Positions 55,271 to 64,000 of a stretch of 64,000 nucleotides of DNA are shown piece after piece. Numbering within the stretch: position 1 is the first letter of the stretch; the number at the start of each line of letters is the position of its first letter. Source of the DNA: Hymenobacter sp. GOD-10R. Its GTDB lineage: Bacteria; Bacteroidota; Bacteroidia; Cytophagales; Hymenobacteraceae. The position numbers and the translations under genes were made by a program. The stretch covers positions 2,508,501 to 2,572,500 of the forward strand of contig NZ_CP141184.1 in assembly GCF_035609205.1 (NCBI RefSeq), in the 5' to 3' direction. The notes beneath the pieces were generated by a model, which saw nothing but the letters and a program-made list of their open reading frames with translations, had not been told where the DNA came from and made no database searches.

Positions 55271-55990
55271 TTATTTAAGGTGAAAGGTTGCGGTTAGCAG
55301 CACCGTATGCTGCCAGCGCACGCGCCGCGGCTCGTAGCCCGCCCACCAGTTCCAGTACAGCGCCTGCGCCGTGATGCCCGCCCTCGGGGCGAACTGCAAA
55401 CCGACTTGGGAGCGCACCTCTTGCAGCCAGGTGTCGGTGCGATATACAAAGGGCTCTGTATTGAGCACCAAGCTCAAATGATGGCTGAGCGGGGGCACGA
55501 TGCCAACCAAGGTGCGCACCCGGTAGATGGGCGGCCGTTCCTGGCTTTCGAAGAGTTCGGGGGTAAACCAGAGGCGATCTAGGGAGAGCTGCCAGCGCGG
55601 GTGTAGGCGGCGGGTAGCCAGCTCCTGGCCTAGGTAAAGTCGCGCCAACTGTAGCGTGCCCCGCTGGTCAGCCGGCCCTACTTCGTACAGCAGGGAAAGC
55701 GTCAACTGCTGCCGGGGCCAGGCGTAGCTGACGCGCCCCAGGCCGAGGCGCAAAAACGTGCGCGTCAGGTTCTGATAGACTACGTAATTAGGCGAGATTT
55801 CCAGCGCCCAGCGGCTGCTATCGGGTTGCCACTGCACACTTGCCCAGGTCCAGCCTACTAAATCGGCCTGTTGCTGCGCCCGGCCAATTCTTGGCTGTAG
55901 CGTTAAGCCAGCTAGAACGCTGACAAGCAGAAACGACGGCCTGAAATGCCGGTAAGCTGCCAGCAGCCGACCTCGAAGCTGGTTCAACAT
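55271..55990 (-). CDS. Probable outer-membrane beta-barrel protein (DUF2490-like)
   Basis: 239 residues: N-terminal signal-like stretch (FLLVSVLAGLTLQPRIGRAQ), then alternating polar/aromatic strands (WTWASVQWQPDSSRWALEIS, LNTEPFVYRTDTWLQEVRSQ VGLQF, QALYWNWWAGYEPRRVRWQH TVLLTATF) ending in Phe-His-Leu-Lys. This matches the small barrel group DUF2490, of unknown function. It overlaps the LtrA gene by 7 nt, so the two are translationally coupled. Confidence 0.7.
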   Translation of the reverse strand: MLNQLRGRLLAAYRHFRPSFLLVSVLAGLTLQPRIGRAQQQADLVGWTWASVQWQPDSSRWALEISPNYVVYQNLTRTFLRLGLGRVSYAWPRQQLTLSLLYEVGPADQRGTLQLARLYLGQELATRRLHPRWQLSLDRLWFTPELFESQERPPIYRVRTLVGIVPPLSHHLSLVLNTEPFVYRTDTWLQEVRSQVGLQFAPRAGITAQALYWNWWAGYEPRRVRWQHTVLLTATFHLK

Positions 55991-57312
55991 GCCTCCTCCT
56001 TGGAAGCTAGTCCGAGGACTCTTTGGTTTGGAGCGGCGGGCTCGGTGGGCGCTAAATTCGGCGGCACGTCTTTCAGCGGACCAGGCTTTTTCGTCGGGTC
56101 GTGGGTGTAGCGAGACGCAATGGTAGTAAAACCCGTAACTGGGGCCGCCGGCCCGAAATAGTCCACGAGGACGATGCCTAGGCCGGTTGCGGTACCTAGC
56201 AGCAACAAGAGCAGCGGCGAAACCCAGGGCGCGGCCAGTACCAGGCAGCTTCCGGCCGCCACCCGGATGGTTACCCGCAGCTTGGTGCCGGGCTGAGGCT
56301 GCTCACTAGCCCATTGATTCACAAGGCCCAGCAGCCCCATCACCAGGTAGCTGCCGCCCACCCCGGCTCCTACCAACAAGCTAGTGAGTGCCAGCGCGCG
56401 CTTATCGGCCACGGCCAGCGTCAGCCCGGCGCTGCTCACGAGCAGGCAGAGCGTCAGCGGTAGGTGTAGATACACCCACGCCCAGAACGGACCGGTGCGC
56501 TGCCGTTCGCTCAGGGCCTGCACGGGCGCTTCGTACACCCGGGTGAAGTAGGCCCCGCCTAGCCCGATAAGGGTCAGGCCCGCTAGCACCGCCCGGCCGA
56601 GGCCTTCCCCGCTCAGCCCCGTTTGGGAAAGCCCCTGCGTGACGCCGTGCGCCACCTGCCCAAGCACCAGTAGCACAAAGGTGGCAACCCGCCCGGGCAG
56701 GTGGCGGGCATCGGGGGGGATGTGCTGGTGCAGAGCCCGCCCGCCCGCCACCAAGGGCGTACCTATCTCTGCCGCCAGCGCTAGTGCCCACAGGCAGTAG
56801 CTAAGCGGGGTAGGCGCCAGCGCCGCTCCTACCCAACAGGCCAGCGACACCCCGAAGCCGACCTGCACATGCCGCACGTAGGGCCGAGCGACGGGCACGA
56901 AATAGGCCACGCGGGCGTATTGTAAATGTACTACCCCCCTGAGCCCCGCGTAGATGCACACGAACAGGACCGTGTTGGCATGGCTGGTTAGGGCGAGCTT
57001 CGTGACGACCGCTAGCACCAACAAACCCAGCAGCTGCACCACCGTAAACAGAAAGTCGCCTAGGTCGTTGACTACGGCAAAGCGGTTGGTATAAAAGGTC
57101 AGCCCATTCCAGAGCCACCACACCGGCACCACGAGCAACAGCAAGTCGCCGACGGCGACCTCGCCGGGCACCTCGAGCAGGCGCCTAACCAGCTGGCCTA
57201 GGATGACGACAAAGGCTAGGTCGGTGAGTAGCTCCAACCAAGAAGGGCGGCGTGTGCCGGGCGGGTCGCTAGCGCGCAGGCGAGGTACCGTATCAGGAGG
57301 ATAGTGACTCAT
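55984..57312 (-). CDS. Low-temperature-requirement A (LtrA) family membrane protein
   Basis: 442 residues with about 12 hydrophobic segments, inner membrane. Seen: RRPSWLELLTDLAFVVILGQ, the LtrA start, FYTNRFAVVNDLGDFLFTVV Q, and a Leu-rich half up to LVDYFGPAAPV. The role of LtrA is not settled (first tied to low-temperature growth in Listeria). ATG 57312 is the closest start to the family N-terminus; upstream in-frame sequence is not protein-like. Lies 124 nt after the XdhC gene, and overlaps the beta-barrel gene that follows. Confidence 0.9.
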   Translation of the reverse strand: MSHYPPDTVPRLRASDPPGTRRPSWLELLTDLAFVVILGQLVRRLLEVPGEVAVGDLLLLVVPVWWLWNGLTFYTNRFAVVNDLGDFLFTVVQLLGLLVLAVVTKLALTSHANTVLFVCIYAGLRGVVHLQYARVAYFVPVARPYVRHVQVGFGVSLACWVGAALAPTPLSYCLWALALAAEIGTPLVAGGRALHQHIPPDARHLPGRVATFVLLVLGQVAHGVTQGLSQTGLSGEGLGRAVLAGLTLIGLGGAYFTRVYEAPVQALSERQRTGPFWAWVYLHLPLTLCLLVSSAGLTLAVADKRALALTSLLVGAGVGGSYLVMGLLGLVNQWASEQPQPGTKLRVTIRVAAGSCLVLAAPWVSPLLLLLLGTATGLGIVLVDYFGPAAPVTGFTTIASRYTHDPTKKPGPLKDVPPNLAPTEPAAPNQRVLGLASKEEAC

Positions 57313-57436
57313 GCGGATAGAAAGAATAGTGGGGGTAGTGGCGTCCCGGCAGGGAGTCAGCAAATCAGCTTCTGGGCTTGAAAGACGCCCGGCTTTCAGC
57401 GCTAGCGCTTTACCCTGCGCCGCTGCTGGCCAAGAA

Positions 57437-58540
57437 CTAGTGGCTGTGCAGCGTGCCCGCCCGGTCACGCAATGGCTGCCCTACCCGCCCGTTGCGGTGG
57501 GCCTGAATTTCAGCCACAATGCAGAGGGCAATTTCCTCGGGCGTCTCGCTGCCTAGGTCCAAGCCGATGGGGCTGTGCAGGCGGTGGCGCAAGCCGGTGG
57601 TATCGCCGGGTAGCTCGTCGAGCAGGCGCTGAGCTTTCTGCCGCGGACCAAGCAAGCCAATGTAAGGCGCGGGCGAGCAAGCTAGGGTTTGTAGCACCGC
57701 CAGGTCGTAAGCGTAGTTGTGGCTGAGCAGCACGTGGTAAGCCAGTGGGTCGGGCGCGGCGGTTTCGAGTTCCTGCACCGGCACGATGTGCACCGCGGCG
57801 GCCTCTGGAAAGCGGGCGGCCGTGGCTAGGTGCGGACGGCCATCCACGACCGTAATGTGCCAGCCCAGCGAGGCCGCCAGGCGCACCAGCGGCTGAGCGT
57901 CGTTGCCGGCGCCGTACACCATCAGCCGCAGCGGCGGCACCAGCACCTCCAGCAGCGCCCGCACCGGCCCGGCATCCGTGTCAAGCGTCAGCACGCGCGA
58001 CTGCCCTTGGCCCAGTGTAGCGCGGGCAGCTTCCGTCAACGGGCCGGCCTGTAGCGGGCTGCTGCCTAGGGCTTCGGTGGCGGTAAGAAGCAGCCGCTGA
58101 CCTACTACCGCCTTAGGCCCCGCCGCATCGGTGGCGAATAGCGTAGCCAGCACGGCGGGCACCGGGTGCCGGGCAAAGCTGCGCAGTATTTCCAGCGGGT
58201 TGGTCTGGTCTGAAAAGTTTAGCGGCTCCAGCAAGATGCGCACCACGCCCTGGCAGCCGGGCCCGAGGCCGTGCCGCGGGTCGTCTTCGTCGCGGGTGTC
58301 GTAGGTTACCAGCGCCGGCACGCCCTGTACGAGGGCGCGCCGCGCCCGCTGCCGGGCATCGCCTTCTAGGCAGCCCCCACTGATGGCGCCGGTGAGCTGC
58401 CCATCGTCGGTGACGAGCATGCGCGCGCCCGGCCGGCGATACGCCGAGCCGAGCACCTCCACCACCGTCGCCAGTGCGCAGGGCCGCCCAGCCGCGCGGT
58501 GCTCGTCGTAAGCCAGTAAAAGTCGCTGCAACTCGGTCAT
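57437..58540 (-). CDS. XdhC/PaoD-family molybdenum-cofactor chaperone
   Basis: 367 residues. The N-terminal XdhC_CoxI domain (about 10-75) has RPCALATVVEVLGSAYRRPG and GAISGGCLEGDARQRARRAL, with the conserved Cys; the C-terminal Rossmann domain (about 210-340) has LMVYGAGNDAQPLVRLAASL GWHITVVDGR and SPIGLDLGSETPEEIALCIV. Family members bind and sulphurate the molybdenum cofactor and insert it in the large subunit; E. coli PaoD does this for PaoABC. It follows the large-subunit gene by 27 nt, giving a complete A-B-C-D order. Confidence 0.95.
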   Translation of the reverse strand: MTELQRLLLAYDEHRAAGRPCALATVVEVLGSAYRRPGARMLVTDDGQLTGAISGGCLEGDARQRARRALVQGVPALVTYDTRDEDDPRHGLGPGCQGVVRILLEPLNFSDQTNPLEILRSFARHPVPAVLATLFATDAAGPKAVVGQRLLLTATEALGSSPLQAGPLTEAARATLGQGQSRVLTLDTDAGPVRALLEVLVPPLRLMVYGAGNDAQPLVRLAASLGWHITVVDGRPHLATAARFPEAAAVHIVPVQELETAAPDPLAYHVLLSHNYAYDLAVLQTLACSPAPYIGLLGPRQKAQRLLDELPGDTTGLRHRLHSPIGLDLGSETPEEIALCIVAEIQAHRNGRVGQPLRDRAGTLHSH

Positions 58541-58567
58541 GGCGTTCTGAACCAGTGAGGCCAGGCC

Positions 58568-60829
58568 CTAAAGCAGCTTGTCGAGCGTGATGGGCAGTTC
58601 ACGCACGCGCTTGCCGGTTGCATGGTAAATGGCGTTGGCTACGGCCGCCGTTACGCCGAGCATGCCCACTTCCCCGATGCCTTTCACCCCGATAGGGTTC
58701 ACGATGGTATCGTTTTCCTCCACGAAAATGACGTCAATTTTGTGGATGTCGGCGTTCACCGGCACGTGGTACTCGCCGTAGTTGTGGTTCATGTACCGGC
58801 CGAACTGGTTATCGAGCACCGTGGCCTCCATCAGGGCCATGCCGATGCCCCATACCACGGAGCCGAGCACCTGGCTGCGCGCCGTTTTGGTGTTCATGAT
58901 GCGGCCGGCCGCCACGGCATTCACCACCCGCGTGACGCGGATGATGCCGAGGTCCTCGTCTATTTTCACTTCCACAAACACCGCGTTGTGCGAGTGCATC
59001 GAGTATTGCGCCTGCTTGGCTTTGTCGGGCGCGCCCCCGCCCGTGGCTTCTACGCTAGGCTCGCCACTGGCCGCCAGCACGTCCCGAATGCTGACTTGCC
59101 AGCTGATGTCGTCGTTGGCCCGAATGACGCCCTCCGCGAACTGCACGTCCTCGTAGGCGAGGCCGGCGAGCGGCGAGTCAGCTTGCTGCTGAGCCAGGCG
59201 GAGCACTTTTTTGCCTAGGGCCTGGCACGTGTCCTGCACGGCCGAGCCGAGCGAGGCCGCCATCCAGGAGCCGCCTTGCAGGGGAGCCTGCGGCAAACTG
59301 GTATCGCCGAGCACGAAGGTGACATCCTCCAGGGGCAGGCCCATCGTTTGGGCGGCCATTTGGGTCATGATGGTGTAGGTGCCGGTGCCGATGTCGGTGC
59401 TGCCGCTGCTCACCGTGAGGTGACCGCTGGCGGTCAGCACGGCCTTGGCCTTAGTGGGCATCTGCATGGCGTCCCAGATGCCAGTGCCTACCCCCCAGCC
59501 CACCAGTAAGTTGCCGTCGCGCATGGAGCGCGGCTCCGGCGTGCGGGCGTCCCAGCCGAATTTGGCGGCCCCTTCGTGGTAGCAGTCGCGCAGGCGCTTG
59601 CTGCTGAAGGGCTTGCCGGTGGTTTTGTCGGTTTCTGAGTAATTCAGCAGGCGAAACTCCAGCGGGTCGCGGCCGGCTAGGTAGGCCATTTCGTCGATGG
59701 CCACTTCGAGGGCAAACTCGCCCGACGCCGCTCCCGGCGCCCGCATTGACTGCGGCGTGTAGATATCGAGGGCCGCAATTTGGTGTTCCAGCGACACGTT
59801 GTCGCAGTTATAGAGCACGCCCGAGGTGGGCACCACGTTGTCGGCGTACTTCTCGAAGCGCGACGTTTCAGCCACCGCGTGGTGTTGCAGGGCTGTGAGG
59901 TGGCCCCACTCGTCGGTGCCTAGCTTCAGGTTCTGAATTACCGCGGGCCGGTTGCCCATGCTGAACATCTGGTCGCGCGTGAGGGTCAGGCGCACGGAGT
60001 GTTGCAGCTCAAGCGCCGCCAGGGTGGCCAGAAACGCCTGGTGCTGCGGCCGCAGCCCCGCGCCAAAGCCGCCGCCCATGTACTTGGTGATAACCTGCGC
60101 ATCGGTTTTGTCGAGCCCAAATACGCTGCACAAGTACTGCTGCGTGTTGAATACGCCCTGCGTCTTGTCGTAGATTTTCAGCTTCCGGCCGTCGCCTAGC
60201 CACTCCACGGTCGTCGCAAACAGCTCCATCGGGTTGTGGTGCTGCGGGGGGTGGGCGTACTCGCCGGTGTGCTGGTACGTGGCCGCCGCGTAGGCCTGCT
60301 CGAAGTGGCCGTAGGAAGTTGGGGGCGTAAACACGTTGTCTTTCCCCGGCGTGAAGCCGTTATGGCGCGCCTGCGCCAAGTTGGTGTTGAAGTCGGCCAC
60401 CTCATACTCGATTTCCAAGATGGAAGCCGCGTAGCGCGCCAACTCAAACGTGTCGGCCACTACCAGCGCCACCGGCTGCAAGTTGTAGACCACCTCGGGC
60501 GAGTGCAGCGGCCGGAAGGGCGAGCCGTTCGGCGCCAGGTCATCTTGGTAGCATTTGTCGGGCGCGGCCAGCGGGGGTACATTTTCGTGCGTAAACACCT
60601 GCTTTACGCCGGGCAGGGCTAGCACCGGCGCCGTGTCAATCTTCGTGATGCGGCCTTTCGTGATGGGACTGTTTACCACGTAGCCGTACCAGAGGTCGGC
60701 CACGGCAAAATCGGCCGCGTAGGGCGCGGCGCCCGTCACCTTGGCCGGACCGTCCACGCGGTTGGTGGGCTGGCCTACGTAGTCGGTGCCCAGCTTGACG
60801 GTGGGCGGCGAAGCAATGGTCTGGCTCAT
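58568..60829 (-). CDS. Molybdopterin-binding subunit of a PaoABC-type oxidoreductase (locus 2)
   Basis: 753 residues, xanthine-oxidase family. Seen: YVGQPTNRVDGPAKVTGAAP start, cofactor loop YMGGGFGAGLRP, SMRAPGAASGEFALE, and VKGIGEVGMLG with catalytic Glu720. It is about 30 residues shorter than the copy at 19694 and clearly diverged, for example in the loop after GGGFG (AGLRP against CKGPI). Operon neighbours are the PaoA-, PaoB- and PaoD-like genes. Substrate unknown; the XdhC chaperone next door could serve both copies. Confidence 0.94.
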   Translation of the reverse strand: MSQTIASPPTVKLGTDYVGQPTNRVDGPAKVTGAAPYAADFAVADLWYGYVVNSPITKGRITKIDTAPVLALPGVKQVFTHENVPPLAAPDKCYQDDLAPNGSPFRPLHSPEVVYNLQPVALVVADTFELARYAASILEIEYEVADFNTNLAQARHNGFTPGKDNVFTPPTSYGHFEQAYAAATYQHTGEYAHPPQHHNPMELFATTVEWLGDGRKLKIYDKTQGVFNTQQYLCSVFGLDKTDAQVITKYMGGGFGAGLRPQHQAFLATLAALELQHSVRLTLTRDQMFSMGNRPAVIQNLKLGTDEWGHLTALQHHAVAETSRFEKYADNVVPTSGVLYNCDNVSLEHQIAALDIYTPQSMRAPGAASGEFALEVAIDEMAYLAGRDPLEFRLLNYSETDKTTGKPFSSKRLRDCYHEGAAKFGWDARTPEPRSMRDGNLLVGWGVGTGIWDAMQMPTKAKAVLTASGHLTVSSGSTDIGTGTYTIMTQMAAQTMGLPLEDVTFVLGDTSLPQAPLQGGSWMAASLGSAVQDTCQALGKKVLRLAQQQADSPLAGLAYEDVQFAEGVIRANDDISWQVSIRDVLAASGEPSVEATGGGAPDKAKQAQYSMHSHNAVFVEVKIDEDLGIIRVTRVVNAVAAGRIMNTKTARSQVLGSVVWGIGMALMEATVLDNQFGRYMNHNYGEYHVPVNADIHKIDVIFVEENDTIVNPIGVKGIGEVGMLGVTAAVANAIYHATGKRVRELPITLDKLL

Positions 60830-60832
60830 GGG

Positions 60833-61858
60833 TTAGGGATTGGAGTTGAGAAAAGCATTCGGATTCCGGGCCTGGTCCATGGCCACCGCTTGCCGGAGGG
60901 CCCGCACGATGGCCCGCTGGCCTAGCTCTATTTTGAAGGCGTTGTAGGGGTAGCCCTTGGCTTCGGCAAACACCTTGGCTGCCACCCGGCGGAACAGCTC
61001 GGGCGAGGCCGGCTGGCCTTCCAGCATCTTCTCGGCCTCTTGGTCGCGCCAGGGCTTGTGCGCTACCCCCCCGAGGGCGAAGCGGGCCCTAGTAATCGTG
61101 TCGCCGGCCATTTCCAGCCCCACCGCCACGCTCACCGTCGCGAAGGCGTAACTGGTCCGGTCGCGCACTTTCAGGTAAGTAAAATGCTCGGCGTAGCCCT
61201 GCGCGGGCAAGTCGATAGCCACCACCAACTCGCCGGGCTGCAGCGTGTTATCCACCTCCGGCGTGTTGCCCGGCAGTCGGTGGTAGTCCTCGAACCGGAT
61301 GGTGCGCTCCCCGGACGGGCCTTGCACGCGCACCACGGCCTCCAGCACGGCTAGGGCCACGCACATATCGGAGTGATGGGTCGCGATGCAGCTTTCACTG
61401 GTGCCAAGCACGCCGCACCCGCGGTTGTAGCCCGTGAGGGCCGAGCAGCCGGTGCCGGGCTCGCGCTTGTTGCAGGGGGTAGCGAGGTCGTAGAAGTAGG
61501 GGCAGCGGGTACGCTGGTTGAGGTTGCCGCCGTCGGTGGCCGCGTTGCGCAGCTGCGGCGTGGCCCCCGACAGAATGCTCTGGCTCAGCACCGGGTAGCG
61601 CGCCTGCACCTGCGCGTCGTAGGCAGTGGCCGAATTGGTCACCAGGGCCCCGAGGCGCAAGCCGCCGTCGGGCAGCGCCTCGATGTGGTGCAGCGGCAGG
61701 TGGCTGAGGCTCGTGAGGTGGCCGGGCCGCGTCACGTTGTACTTCATCAGGTCCACGAGGTTGGTGCCGCCGCTCAGGTAGGCCGATTGGTCGTGGCTAG
61801 CCCGGTCGGCTAGGGCCGCGGCCACCGAGTCCACTTGGGTAAGGGTGAAGCTGTTCAT
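60833..61858 (-). CDS. FAD-binding subunit with PaoB-type Cys motif (locus 2)
   Basis: 341 residues. Seen: AYLSGGTNLVDLMKYNVTRP, DGGNLNQRTRCPYFYDLATP, then CNKREPGTGCSALTGYNRGC and ESCIATHHSDM, the Cys set that in E. coli PaoB holds a [4Fe-4S] cluster. It lies 3 nt before the large-subunit gene and 15 nt after the PaoA-like gene. Compared with the locus 1 copy it has an extra Cys in GYNRGC. Confidence 0.94.
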   Translation of the reverse strand: MNSFTLTQVDSVAAALADRASHDQSAYLSGGTNLVDLMKYNVTRPGHLTSLSHLPLHHIEALPDGGLRLGALVTNSATAYDAQVQARYPVLSQSILSGATPQLRNAATDGGNLNQRTRCPYFYDLATPCNKREPGTGCSALTGYNRGCGVLGTSESCIATHHSDMCVALAVLEAVVRVQGPSGERTIRFEDYHRLPGNTPEVDNTLQPGELVVAIDLPAQGYAEHFTYLKVRDRTSYAFATVSVAVGLEMAGDTITRARFALGGVAHKPWRDQEAEKMLEGQPASPELFRRVAAKVFAEAKGYPYNAFKIELGQRAIVRALRQAVAMDQARNPNAFLNSNP

Positions 61859-61873
61859 GGGAAGGCGCGTAGA

Positions 61874-62440
61874 TTATTGAGCAGTAGCGGAAATCGTTGT
61901 CAGCGTGCCGTTGTCCACGATGGCCTGACCATCATGTAGCACTTCCATCACGGCCGAGAGAATATTGGTATAGGCGCCGCAGCGGCAGACGTTGCCGCTC
62001 AGCAGCTCGCGCACCTCGTCCTCGGTTTGGGCGCGGCCCTCGTTGAGGAGCCCCTGGGCCGAGCACAGCTGGCCGGGCGTGCAGTAGCCGCACTGAAAGG
62101 CATCGTGGTCGATGAAGGCCTGCTGCAAGGGCGACAGATTATCCTCGGTACCTAGGCCCTCAATCGTCTCTATTTTCCGGCCCTGGTACACGGTAGCCAG
62201 CGCCAAGCAGGCGTTGATGCGCAGGCCATCGACAAGTACCGTGCAGGCCCCGCACTGGCCGTGGTCGCAGCCTTTTTTGGTGCCCGTCAGGCCCACGTAC
62301 TCGCGCAGGGCATCGAGCAAGCTGGTCCAGGGCGCAATCTGAATGGTGCGGTCCTGGCCGTTCACGTGCAGCGTCACCGCCTGCGCTGGTACTACCTGCG
62401 CCGCGGGCTGACTTAGTGGTTTTTGAACAAAGTGAGGCAT
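61874..62440 (-). CDS. [2Fe-2S] subunit, PaoA-like, without visible Tat signal (locus 2)
   Basis: 188 residues from the ATG at 62440. Seen: TLHVNGQDRTIQIAPWTSLL, KKGCDHGQCGACTVLVDG, INACLAL, FQCGYCTPGQ and NVCRCGAY, giving both [2Fe-2S] clusters. The N-terminus (MPHFVQKPLSQPAAQVVPAQ) carries neither a twin Arg nor a hydrophobic stretch, so this enzyme should stay in the cytoplasm, unlike locus 1. No shared operator module was found upstream. First gene of the pao-ABCD-like unit. Confidence 0.93.
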   Translation of the reverse strand: MPHFVQKPLSQPAAQVVPAQAVTLHVNGQDRTIQIAPWTSLLDALREYVGLTGTKKGCDHGQCGACTVLVDGLRINACLALATVYQGRKIETIEGLGTEDNLSPLQQAFIDHDAFQCGYCTPGQLCSAQGLLNEGRAQTEDEVRELLSGNVCRCGAYTNILSAVMEVLHDGQAIVDNGTLTTISATAQ

Positions 62441-62533
62441 AAAAACAGCGGTAAGTGAACAACCCAAAAAGACCTATCAAGCGCGTAACACGCTGAATTC
62501 TAGAAGCAGGCTACAGCCAGGCCTAGCTCCGTA

Positions 62534-62587
62534 GCGGGTACCTAGGGCTAGCACCCGAGAGCTCGTTTTCTAACCCTAGGTACCCGC
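62534..62587. terminator. Inverted repeat built on CCTAGG after the DJ-1 gene
   Basis: Arms 62534-62547 and 62574-62587 (GCGGGTACCTAGGG and complement) flank a 26-nt loop, which holds a small CGAG/CTCG stem. It starts 7 nt after the DJ-1/PfpI stop (62594) and may end that transcript, though no T tract follows. Confidence 0.6.
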
Positions 62588-62593
62588 GGCCCA

Positions 62594-63367
62594 CTAGCGG
62601 TTCGCCGGCACGGTGTCTTCCACCAGCACTTCTTGATTTACTAGCCACTCGGCTACGGCCAGCGAAAAATCGGCCACGTCGATGGGGTGGCGGCTGGTAA
62701 TGAGGTTGCCATCGACCACCACCGGCTCATCGACCACCTGCCCGCCGGCGTTCACCAAATCGGTCTGGATGTTCCAGTAGCCCGTGAGCTTTTTACCCTT
62801 CAAAATGTTGGCGGTAGCCAGCACCACCGGGGCGTGGCAGATGGCCGCCACGAGCTTGCCCGACTTGAAAAAATCTTGCACGTAGGTCACCACGTTTTTG
62901 TCGTAGCGCAAGTTATCGGGGTTCCAGGCCCCTCCGGGAATGAACACGGCATCGTAGTCGTCGGCCTTCACTTGGTCGGCCCGGCGGTCTACTTTCACCC
63001 ACCCCACGGGGTTCAGGTATTGGATGGCCATGATGTGGTCCTTCGCCATTTCCGGGGTAGTCAGCCCAAAGCGGGCCGGCGCCGGGTTATCCGTGGGGCC
63101 CACCACTTCCACCTGCGCCCCTAGGGCTCGGAAGTACCACACGGGGCCGAGCATCTCGATTTCCTCGAAGCCATCGGCCGCCACGACGGCAATCTTTTTG
63201 CCCGCCAGCTTTTGCGGGTCGTCGATGGGGGTGAAAAAGAACTCCCGCATCTTTTCATTGCCGGGGGCCGTGAGCAGCTTGGCCACGGGTAGCCCCGCCA
63301 CCGATGCTTGACTGGTCAGTTGCTGTAGTATTTCTAGCTCGCGTTTGCTTTCATCTAGCGCACTCAT
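62594..63367 (-). CDS. DJ-1/PfpI-family protein
   Basis: 257 residues. The DJ-1/PfpI fold starts at about residue 57 (KKIAVVAADGFEEIEMLGPV) and has FIPGGAWNPDNLRYDK and the nucleophilic elbow AAICHAPVVLA with Cys177. The first 55 residues (LESKRELEILQQLTSQAS-like helical text) form an extension absent from short family members. DJ-1 relatives include glyoxalase III-type enzymes, chaperones and amidotransferases. Its position between the second pao set and an ABM monooxygenase would fit a role with reactive carbonyls, but this is inference. Confidence 0.9.
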   Translation of the reverse strand: MSALDESKRELEILQQLTSQASVAGLPVAKLLTAPGNEKMREFFFTPIDDPQKLAGKKIAVVAADGFEEIEMLGPVWYFRALGAQVEVVGPTDNPAPARFGLTTPEMAKDHIMAIQYLNPVGWVKVDRRADQVKADDYDAVFIPGGAWNPDNLRYDKNVVTYVQDFFKSGKLVAAICHAPVVLATANILKGKKLTGYWNIQTDLVNAGGQVVDEPVVVDGNLITSRHPIDVADFSLAVAEWLVNQEVLVEDTVPANR

Positions 63368-63447
63368 GGGTTTGGTTGGTTAAGGGTGACGGAAAAAGGG
63401 TCTTATTGCCACCGCAAGGGGGCAAACTCAGTTAGCTTGTGCAGTCC

Positions 63448-64000
63448 CTACTCGAAGGGCGGATTTGTAATCGAGGTGTGCAGAAAGTCGAGGATGGGCC
63501 CCACGAACGAAAATTTCAAGTGGTCCTGCAAGGCCTGCGCATTGCGAAATTTCTCATAGGTAATAAACTTGCCTTCAGAGCCTTGCACCTGCGTAAGCTG
63601 GTAGGTCACGATGCCAGCCTCTTGGCGGATTTGGGGCATCGCGGCATGGTAGCGCCGCCGGAACTCGGGGCCCGTGCCCGCCACGGCATCCACAAACAGC
63701 ATCACGGTCAGGGGCTGGTCGCTGGCCGCAGGCGCCCGTAGCCAGTCTTCTTTGGAGAGGGGCTCCAGGTCGTGCACCAGCAGTAGCTCGGCGGGTGCCG
63801 CCAGGGCTTCCTCGGCTAGCCTAGCCACGGCCGTGGCCGGGTAGCTTTTCTGGTAATCTTCCCGCTGCGCTTGGTCGCGCCACCGCTCAATCAGCCAAAA
63901 CACGTCGGGCTTATCCAACTCAGTGTAGGCTTCGGCCATGATATTGCCGGGCAAGTTGAGCGCACTCGTTACGTACTCGCTAAGCGCCTGGCGGAAGGCG
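63448..64000 (-). CDS. Two-domain antibiotic-biosynthesis-monooxygenase (ABM) protein, N-terminus outside window
   Basis: The frame is open to the window edge: above the TTG at 63954 it reads AFRQALSEYVTSALNLPGNI with no stop, so the gene begins beyond 64000. At least 184 residues are visible. Two ferredoxin-like ABM modules are seen: the first with EAYTELDKPDVFWLIERWRD, the second with LTVMLFVDAVAGTGPEFRRR and TYEKFRNAQALQDHLKFSFV. ABM proteins include quinol monooxygenases and haem-degrading enzymes. No signal peptide can be judged. Same direction as the DJ-1 gene, 80 nt apart. Confidence 0.82.
   Translation of the reverse strand, partial: AFRQALSEYVTSALNLPGNIMAEAYTELDKPDVFWLIERWRDQAQREDYQKSYPATAVARLAEEALAAPAELLLVHDLEPLSKEDWLRAPAASDQPLTVMLFVDAVAGTGPEFRRRYHAAMPQIRQEAGIVTYQLTQVQGSEGKFITYEKFRNAQALQDHLKFSFVGPILDFLHTSITNPPFE

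Overview
The window looks like chromosome of a Gram-negative Bacteroidota bacterium, most likely a Hymenobacter-type cytophagal. The evidence is three SusC/SusD pairs, an ECF sigma/FecR/STN-SusC signalling trio, a KDO-activating enzyme (KdsB), lipobox and Tat exports, a tRNA-Glu promoter of the Bacteroidota form (TTG-N19-TAnnTTTG), moderately high GC and an unusual richness in CCTAGG. The genus is an inference; no rRNA is present.

Layout. 1-7.3 kb: the end of a susC, its susD, a secreted metallopeptidase and an M20 amidohydrolase, plausibly a peptide-uptake locus. 7.4-13.4 kb: housekeeping genes (TIGR02757 protein, LysM protein, kdsB, SUI1/YciH, lipid kinase, gapA, tRNA-Glu). 13.4-18.8 kb: a decayed zone with a beta-propeller remnant, an amber-interrupted gene, an AraC remnant and an MFS gene with a one-base frameshift, around an intact SDR gene. 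19.1-31.4 kb: three leftward operons for carbonyl chemistry: a Tat-exported PaoABC-like aldehyde oxidoreductase, a cupin/carboxymuconolactone-decarboxylase/acetyltransferase operon ending in an AraC regulator, and two aldo/keto reductases plus a second AraC regulator. 31.8-53 kb: a pectin-type polysaccharide utilisation locus (GH28, acetylesterase, sigma/anti-sigma, SusCD, GH106, GH95, second SusCD). 53.3-64 kb: cupin, prolyl-aminopeptidase-like lipoprotein, beta-barrel and LtrA genes, then a second complete pao set with its XdhC chaperone, a DJ-1/PfpI gene and a two-domain ABM monooxygenase cut by the window edge.

The most striking result is an operator/promoter module shared by five promoters (SDR, MFS, paoABC, cupin operon, AKR operon). 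Each has TTTGA-N16-TTTGA followed, 33 or 34 nt later, by a CTTTG/CTTTA -7-like element, with no recognisable -33 box. Both intact AraC regulators lie inside operons that carry the module, so a self-regulated AraC regulon for aldehyde/ketone handling is proposed. The function and the inducer are inferred.

Almost every intergenic gap also holds a different long inverted repeat (REP/REPIN-like). No insertion sequence, CRISPR array, prophage or riboswitch was seen.
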